Of a stretch of DNA of 64,000 bases, positions 60,242 through 64,000 are shown piece by piece; positions within the stretch are counted from its first letter, which is position 1; each line of letters opens with the position of its first letter. This DNA is from Candidatus Tumulicola sp. (GTDB lineage Bacteria > Vulcanimicrobiota > Vulcanimicrobiia > Eremiobacterales > Eremiobacteraceae): NCBI GenBank assembly GCA_035601835.1, contig DATNNM010000015.1, positions 62,001 to 126,000 on the forward strand, in the 5' to 3' direction. Position numbers and translations under genes: made by a program. A model generated the notes under the pieces. The model ran no database searches. It was not told the origin of the DNA and saw only the letters and a program-made list of their open reading frames with translations.

Positions 60242-60508
60242 ATGGACTTCAAAGACAAATTGAACAAGGCGTGGGAAAAGACTAAAGAAGTCGCCGGCGA
60301 GGTCGGCAAGGGCGCCAAAGAAGGCTACGAAAAAGCCAAGGAGCAGGCGCCGGGCGCTTGGGAAAAAGCGAAGGCCGACATGAAGCATGCGGCCAGCGCA
60401 GTGAAGTCGGAAGCGGAGAAGCTCAACAAGCCGAAGGACGCTCAGGCCGGCGCCGGGGCCTCGACCCCGGAACCTAAGAAAGAAACCGACAAGCCTGCCG
60501 GTTCCTAA
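60242..60508 (+). CDS. Small lysine-rich helical protein (LEA- or YtxH-like)
   Basis: 88 residues, no signal peptide. Nearly all alpha-helical with a heptad-like periodicity of Ala, Lys and Glu (KEVAGEVGKGAKEGYEKAKE, AWEKAKADMKHAASAVKSEA), as in stress-related LEA- and CsbD-type proteins, then a disordered tail. The ATG is preceded by GGAAGGTTGGG. A REP-like unit lies just upstream. Possibly a desiccation or envelope-stress protein; the family is not certain. Confidence 0.6.
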   Translation: MDFKDKLNKAWEKTKEVAGEVGKGAKEGYEKAKEQAPGAWEKAKADMKHAASAVKSEAEKLNKPKDAQAGAGASTPEPKKETDKPAGS

Positions 60509-60520
60509 AGCGTCTTCGGA

Positions 60521-60604
60521 TTAGACTAGGCGGATATGCCAGGTCTCGGACGGATCCGGTGGCTTGATCACGGTATCTTGTTCACCTATGATGATTTTCG
60601 TCAT
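60521..60604 (-). CDS. Candidate 27-residue peptide
   Basis: A minus-strand frame of 27 codons with AGGGAG ribosome-binding site 8 bp before the ATG. The peptide begins MTKIIIGEQDTVIK and ends PPDPSETWHIRLV. The ending resembles that of the 32-residue candidate at 45314-45412 (PP ... W-x-[VI]-R-[IL]). Its leader contains a possible pair of alternative hairpins and the CRP-type palindrome. No maturation enzyme or transporter lies nearby. Confidence 0.4.
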   Translation of the reverse strand: MTKIIIGEQDTVIKPPDPSETWHIRLV

Positions 60605-60640
60605 GGTCTCACTCCCTGTCGCGGTTGTGCGTAACCCGGG

Positions 60641-60688
60641 GCCCCTTTCGCAAAAGGAGCGCCCTGCTTATATGAGACACAAAGGGGC
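60641..60688 (-). promoter_or_regulatory. Possible alternative hairpins in the leader of the 27-residue frame
   Basis: CCCCTTT (60642-60648) can pair with AAAGGAG (60653-60659) across a 4-nt loop; on the minus-strand RNA the one mismatch becomes a G-U pair. The same left arm, extended to GCCCCTTT, also pairs perfectly over 8 bp with AAAGGGGC at 60681-60688. The two pairings are mutually exclusive, as in attenuators. Whether both arms are transcribed is unknown. Confidence 0.3.
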
Positions 60689-60726
60689 GCAGTTGTGACC
60701 GCTGGTACGCATGGGCTGGCTGGTTG

Positions 60727-60742
60727 TGTGACGTACGTCACA
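60727..60742. promoter_or_regulatory. CRP/FNR-type operator palindrome upstream of msrA
   Basis: TGTGACGTACGTCACA is a perfect 16-bp palindrome that matches the CRP-family consensus TGTGA-N6-TCACA exactly. It lies about 55 bp before the msrA start codon and 123 bp before the start of the divergent short frame. A TATACT box (60774-60779) lies between it and msrA. Confidence 0.7.
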
Positions 60743-60794
60743 GGGCCACTGGTCCGGCGCGGGCTGCGGCGCATATACTGATTTGGAGGCGATG

Positions 60795-61265
60795 ATGGAA
60801 AAAGCGACGTTTGCTGAGGGCTGTTTTTGGGGCGTTGAGTCCTCGCTCCGGCAGGTACCTGGCGTTCTTGACGCCGTGGTCGGCTACACCGGTGGGACGA
60901 CTGAGAGCCCCAGCTACCGGGATGTCTGCACTGGCCGCACCGGACATGCCGAGGCTGTCGAAGTGACCTTCGATCCTGCCAAGGTGACGTACGAGAAGCT
61001 GCTCGATCACTTTTGGACCAGCCATGATCCGACGACGCTGAATCGTCAGGGTCCGGATCACGGCACGCAATATCGTTCGGCGATCTTCTTCCACTCGCCC
61101 GAGCAAGAGGTGGCGGCGAAAGCTTCCAAGGAGCGGCTGGAGGCGTCGGGCCGTTTGCACCGGCCGATCGTCACGCAGATCGCGCCGGCGTCCACGTTCT
61201 GGCGCGCCGAAGAATATCACCAGCGCTATTTCGAAAAACAGGGCATCGACGCGTGCCCGATCTAG
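60795..61265 (+). CDS. msrA: Peptide-methionine (S)-S-oxide reductase
   Basis: 156 residues from the second ATG, which has GGAGG at a 5-bp distance (60785-60789). MsrA reduces methionine-S-sulfoxide in proteins. The signature [11 protein letters not shown] carries the catalytic Cys, followed by [55 protein letters not shown] and YRSAIFFHS. The resolving Cys is probably one near the C-terminus (GIDACPI). A perfect CRP-type site lies upstream, suggesting control by a global or redox-sensing regulator. Confidence 0.95.
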   Translation: MEKATFAEGCFWGVESSLRQVPGVLDAVVGYTGGTTESPSYRDVCTGRTGHAEAVEVTFDPAKVTYEKLLDHFWTSHDPTTLNRQGPDHGTQYRSAIFFHSPEQEVAAKASKERLEASGRLHRPIVTQIAPASTFWRAEEYHQRYFEKQGIDACPI

Positions 61266-61531
61266 ATCCTCAGGCTTAGTTCTTCAGCGGTAAGGTCTTC
61301 GATGTCGAAGACCTTTTCTTTTGAGGTCGCTCCGCGCATGAGGGTGATCCGCGATGGAGCGATCTTTAGCGCTGCAGCCAGAGCCTTGCGACATGCCTCG
61401 TTCGCTTTGCCTTCGCGGGCAGGGGCGCGCACTCGAACGATCACACGGCCTCTGTCCACGCTTACGCCGGGCGACTTCGATCCCGGCTTGACGAGGACGG
61501 ACAGTCGCACGGTTACAGCGCTTTCTGGCAA
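61262..61531 (-). CDS. DUF167/YggU family protein
   Basis: 89 residues matching the YggU/DUF167 family of small alpha/beta proteins: [39 protein letters not shown] and [18 protein letters not shown]. The function is unknown; family members often sit near yggT or pyrroline reductase genes. It overlaps the msrA stop by 4 bp from the opposite strand. Confidence 0.9.
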   Translation of the reverse strand: MPESAVTVRLSVLVKPGSKSPGVSVDRGRVIVRVRAPAREGKANEACRKALAAALKIAPSRITLMRGATSKEKVFDIEDLTAEELSLRI

Positions 61532-61604
61532 CCGGGGCTAAAGCCCCGGCACTACATCCGAGCTTCGCTCGGAACACTACATTTAGCTCGCTCGGAACGC
61601 TACA
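61532..61604 (+). repeat. REP-like units A and B plus a left-truncated B
   Basis: Family A at 61532-61556 starts on the base after the DUF167 start codon region, B at 61557-61581 (tail ACACTACA), and a partial B at 61585-61604. They occupy the promoter gap between the DUF167 gene and the phosphoesterase gene, which diverge. Confidence 0.9.
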
Positions 61605-61654
61605 TTTAACCGGGTCCTCACCCCCGCGGTCACCGGTTTTGGTATCCTCGAGGC

Positions 61655-62980
61655 ATGAGGCCGCGCCAGCTCGCCGCGTTGTTGACCGCCTTTTCGCTGC
61701 TGGGATGCAGCGGCGGCGGTGGCGGCGCCATTCCCCCGCCTCCGACCCCGACTCCGCCTCCCGGGCAGCAAAAGATCCAACACGTCATCATCATCTTTCA
61801 AGAGAATCGCACGCCGGACAACCTCTTCCATGCATTGCCGGGGGCCGACATCGCCAATAGCGGCACGAACTCCAAGGGAGCGACGGTCTCGCTCGTGCCG
61901 GTCAGCATCAGCGCGCCGTACGACATCGACCACTCGCACCACGCCTTCACCACCGAATACAACAGCGGTTCGATGAACGGCTGGGATCTGGTCGGCATGA
62001 ACTGCCCGAGCAAGACCTGCAATCCGCTCACGGCATTCGGCTACGTGCCGCAAGCAGAAGTTCAAGAATACTTCACGATGGCGGAGACGTACACGTTCGC
62101 CGATCGCATGTTCCAGACCAATCAAGGTCCGAGTCTGCCCGCGCATCAGTACATCATCTCCGGCACGTCGACCAATGCGGTCGGCAGCAACCTGCTCGCC
62201 GCCGAGAATCCCAACTACGCCAACGGCAACTCGCGCAATTGCGACGGCGACCCCTTATCGCGCGTGGCGATGATCGACCCGAGCGGCAGCGAAGCGACAA
62301 AGCTGCTGCCCTGCTTCGAGCACGCGACGTTGATGGACGAGCTGGACGCCAAGGGCGTCTCATGGCGCTACTACGACTCGTTCAACGGCGGGTTGTGGTC
62401 AGCACCGGACGCGATCTCGCACATCCGCAACGGCGCGGATTGGAACAACGTCATCATCCCGCAGACGACGATCCTCAACGATATCGCCGCCGGCCAGTTG
62501 CGTCAGGTGTCCTGGGTGATCCCGAACGGCAAGCAGTCGGATCACGCGCTCTCGACCGACGGCACGGGGCCGGCATGGGTGGCGTCGATCGTCAACGCGG
62601 TGGGCAACAGCGCGTATTGGAACAACACCGCGATCTTCATCACCTGGGATGACTGGGGCGGCTGGTTCGACCACGTCACGCCGCAGATCTTCAACTCTTA
62701 CGAGTTGGGCTTCCGGGTGCCGCTCATCGTGGTCTCGCCGTACGCGAAGCCGGGATATGTGTCGCACGTGCAGCACGAGTACGGCAGCATCTTGAAGTTC
62801 ACCGAGGAGACCTTCGGCGCGGCCTCGATCGGCTACACCGATGCGCGCGCGGACGATCTGTCGGATTGCTTCAACTACAATCAGACGCCGATCGTGTTCA
62901 AGACGATCGCGTCCAACCGGCGCGCTACGTACTTCCTATCGCAGCCGATGGCGAACGTGCCGCCGGACACCGACTTCTGA
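61655..62980 (+). CDS. Secreted phosphoesterase (acid phosphatase / phospholipase C family)
   Basis: 441 residues. A lipobox LLGC with Cys18 predicts a lipoprotein. The phosphoesterase family motifs are HVIIIFQENRTPDNLFH, TITWDDWGGWFDHVTP-like FITWDDWGGWFDHVTP, FRVPLIVVSPYAKPG and QHEYGSILKFTEETFG. The conserved Glu, Asn and Asp/His residues form a bimetal site that hydrolyses phosphomonoesters or phospholipids outside the cytoplasm. Confidence 0.92.
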   Translation: MRPRQLAALLTAFSLLGCSGGGGGAIPPPPTPTPPPGQQKIQHVIIIFQENRTPDNLFHALPGADIANSGTNSKGATVSLVPVSISAPYDIDHSHHAFTTEYNSGSMNGWDLVGMNCPSKTCNPLTAFGYVPQAEVQEYFTMAETYTFADRMFQTNQGPSLPAHQYIISGTSTNAVGSNLLAAENPNYANGNSRNCDGDPLSRVAMIDPSGSEATKLLPCFEHATLMDELDAKGVSWRYYDSFNGGLWSAPDAISHIRNGADWNNVIIPQTTILNDIAAGQLRQVSWVIPNGKQSDHALSTDGTGPAWVASIVNAVGNSAYWNNTAIFITWDDWGGWFDHVTPQIFNSYELGFRVPLIVVSPYAKPGYVSHVQHEYGSILKFTEETFGAASIGYTDARADDLSDCFNYNQTPIVFKTIASNRRATYFLSQPMANVPPDTDF

Positions 62981-62995
62981 GGGCTCGCCGTAACA

Positions 62996-63162
62996 CGGAC
63001 CTAAAGGTCCGTGGCTACGTTTAGGTGCGGTCCGTGGCTACGTTTAGGCGAGGTCCGTGGCTACGTTTATCCGAGCTTCGCTCGGAACGCTACACCCGAA
63101 CTTCGTTCGGGTCGCTACTTACCGGGGCTAAAGCCCAGGCACTACATCCGGGGTCGCTACAT
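62996..63162 (+). repeat. Mixed and partly decayed REP-like array
   Basis: Family C at 62996-63018, then two left-truncated C remnants (ending GGTCCGTGGCTACG at about 63029-63042 and 63052-63066), B at 63070-63094, F at 63095-63119, an A variant at 63122-63146 (one changed base in the right arm) and a truncated F at 63147-63162. The convergent methyltransferase gene takes its stop codon from this last unit. Confidence 0.9.
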
Positions 63163-63822
63163 TTTGGGAAAGCCGACGAAGCGGAATGCGATCGGACTGA
63201 TCCGCTCGGAGATCAGGGCCTCGATTTCACCGTCTTTGCCTTCGGGGTCCTTGAGCAGATGATTCAGGTAGTGCGTCCACGCGAACATGCGCGTGCTGAA
63301 GCGCGCGCCGAGGGCTGCGAACATCGCTTTGGACGTATGCAGATCTGCATGCTCCCGCGTCCATGACTGCCGGCATTCCTCGAGGGAAGCAGGCACCGGT
63401 CCATCGCGCGGCCCGCGCCCAAGCGCGCGCATGCGTTCGAAAAACCACGCCAGCGTTGGATCGTCCATGCGTTCCCACCCGAAGTCCTCGAGAATGAAGG
63501 CGCCCCCGGGGCCCATCAGCGCGGCGATCTTCGTGATCGCACCGTCAAGATCTGGAATGTGATGCAGCGCGCGCATCGCGACGACGCGCGCGAATGGCGC
63601 GGAGCCGGTGAACGCTTCGAGCGTGGTCTTGCTGAACGGCGGGCCCTCGGGCGCGGCGGGGTCGATGGCGGTGATATCGTAGCCGTTTTGTTGTAGCGCC
63701 AGCGCGAGTTCGCCGGATCCGCATCCGATCTCGAGCAGCCGGCTCGGCGCCTCAGGCAGAAACGCGCGTACGAAGTCCGACGTCGGCCTGAAGTCCGAGA
63801 ATTCACCGTAGCTTGCGGTCAC
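63157..63822 (-). CDS. Class I SAM-dependent methyltransferase
   Basis: 221 residues. The SAM-binding motif I is LLEIGCGSGELALAL, then the acidic end of strand 2 in DITAIDP, and MRALHHIPDLDGAITKIAAL before LMGPGGAFILEDFG. It is a small-molecule methyltransferase of the UbiE/Methyltransf_11 type; the substrate is unknown. The stop codon TAG is the GTAG tetranucleotide of a truncated REP-like unit. Confidence 0.88.
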   Translation of the reverse strand: MTASYGEFSDFRPTSDFVRAFLPEAPSRLLEIGCGSGELALALQQNGYDITAIDPAAPEGPPFSKTTLEAFTGSAPFARVVAMRALHHIPDLDGAITKIAALMGPGGAFILEDFGWERMDDPTLAWFFERMRALGRGPRDGPVPASLEECRQSWTREHADLHTSKAMFAALGARFSTRMFAWTHYLNHLLKDPEGKDGEIEALISERISPIAFRFVGFPKM

Positions 63823-63978
63823 GCTCTGCTTCCCTTGGAGGTCGTCCCGGCCGGTGGGTTAAAAGTGGCGCGGGAACGCTGTGCACTAGGCAGTTCTTCG
63901 GTCGCAACATTTTGCAGGCTCGCGGCGTTCTTGGACTAGGGACTCCATCGCTCTTTCTTGTCATGGGAGGTTTCTCGC

Positions 63979-64000
63979 ATGCATAGGGCTTTTCGAATGC
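63979..64000 (+). CDS. Start of a further gene (partial)
   Basis: GGGAGG at 63965-63970, 8 bp before an ATG at 63979, opens a frame MHRAFRM that runs off the window. The strong ribosome-binding site supports a real gene. Its identity cannot be told. Confidence 0.45.

Noticed and set aside
2411..63162. REP-like units as ordinary transcription terminators
   Set aside because: They lack U-tracts, occur inside genes and upstream of promoters, and keep a fixed CTAC/CCAC tail, so termination can only be a side effect.
63823..63978. Minus-strand short frame beginning MTRKSDGV
   Set aside because: No ribosome-binding site and no conserved features; the region is probably the promoter area of the next + strand gene and the methyltransferase gene.
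1..64000. tRNA, rRNA or known riboswitch genes
   Set aside because: I looked for the TPsiC-type GGTTCGA motif and other signatures and found no supported candidate, though a covariance search would be decisive.

Overview
The window is GC-rich bacterial chromosomal DNA with compact, mostly single-function genes and many 4-bp stop/start overlaps. No rRNA, tRNA, phage, integrase, insertion sequence or CRISPR was found. Genes for a TonB-dependent receptor, a PBP1C-type peptidoglycan synthase, a PBP4-type carboxypeptidase and a bacterial alpha-2-macroglobulin point to a diderm envelope. The gene mix and the very dense short palindromes suggest an uncultured soil-type lineage such as Candidatus Eremiobacterota (WPS-2). 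That placement is an inference; no marker gene proves it.

Layout. 1-3269: an AddB/AddA-like helicase-nuclease pair. 3262-6967: a DUF2891 protein, a small exported protein, cyclopropane fatty acid synthase and an acyl desaturase (membrane lipid modification). 7080-10732: a same-strand block of cupin, two zinc alcohol dehydrogenases and a 3-hydroxyisobutyrate-dehydrogenase-like enzyme. 10877-16924: a secreted protein, a TMEM175-type channel, a TonB receptor, an EamA exporter and a 12-unit HAF-repeat protein. 16989-30571: a cell-envelope region with PBP4, PBP1C, a transglutaminase-like membrane protein and a 1915-residue alpha-2-macroglobulin lipoprotein. 30719-36374: fumarase, exported and unknown proteins, proline dehydrogenase and a GMC oxidoreductase. 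36413-49915: small exported, VOC, cupredoxin, CHRD-like, PEBP, DUF4214, DoxX and STAS proteins, a peptide-binding lipoprotein and an SDR-SRPBCC fusion. 50027-55027: an HxlR regulator, an ABC exporter and a stalk-domain protein. 55141-64000: cobalamin adenosyltransferase, TPR protein, glycosyltransferase, serine hydrolase, MsrA, DUF167, phosphoesterase, methyltransferase and the start of a further gene.

The dominant unexplained structure is a superfamily of about 55 short palindromic units in 25 clusters. Each unit is an approximately 16-18 bp hairpin followed at a fixed distance by CTAC(A) or CCAC(A). Read on the other strand this is GTAG or GTGG followed by a hairpin, the architecture of REP elements moved by RAYT (TnpA-REP) transposases. 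At least six stem families occur (called A to G here), with compensatory changes that keep the pairing. Copies lie between genes and also in frame inside coding sequences: the helicase-nuclease, the DUF2891 protein, PBP1C, the signal peptide of PBP4, and the C-termini of the EamA transporter, Cfa and a methyltransferase. Nearly all copies point the same way whatever the gene direction. No RAYT gene is in the window.

Other points of interest are a perfect CRP/FNR-type palindrome before msrA, two very short candidate peptides (27 and 32 residues) sharing a PP...W-x-[VI]-R-[IL] ending, a double inverted-repeat operator before an HxlR regulator, and an alpha-2-macroglobulin that lacks the thioester motif.
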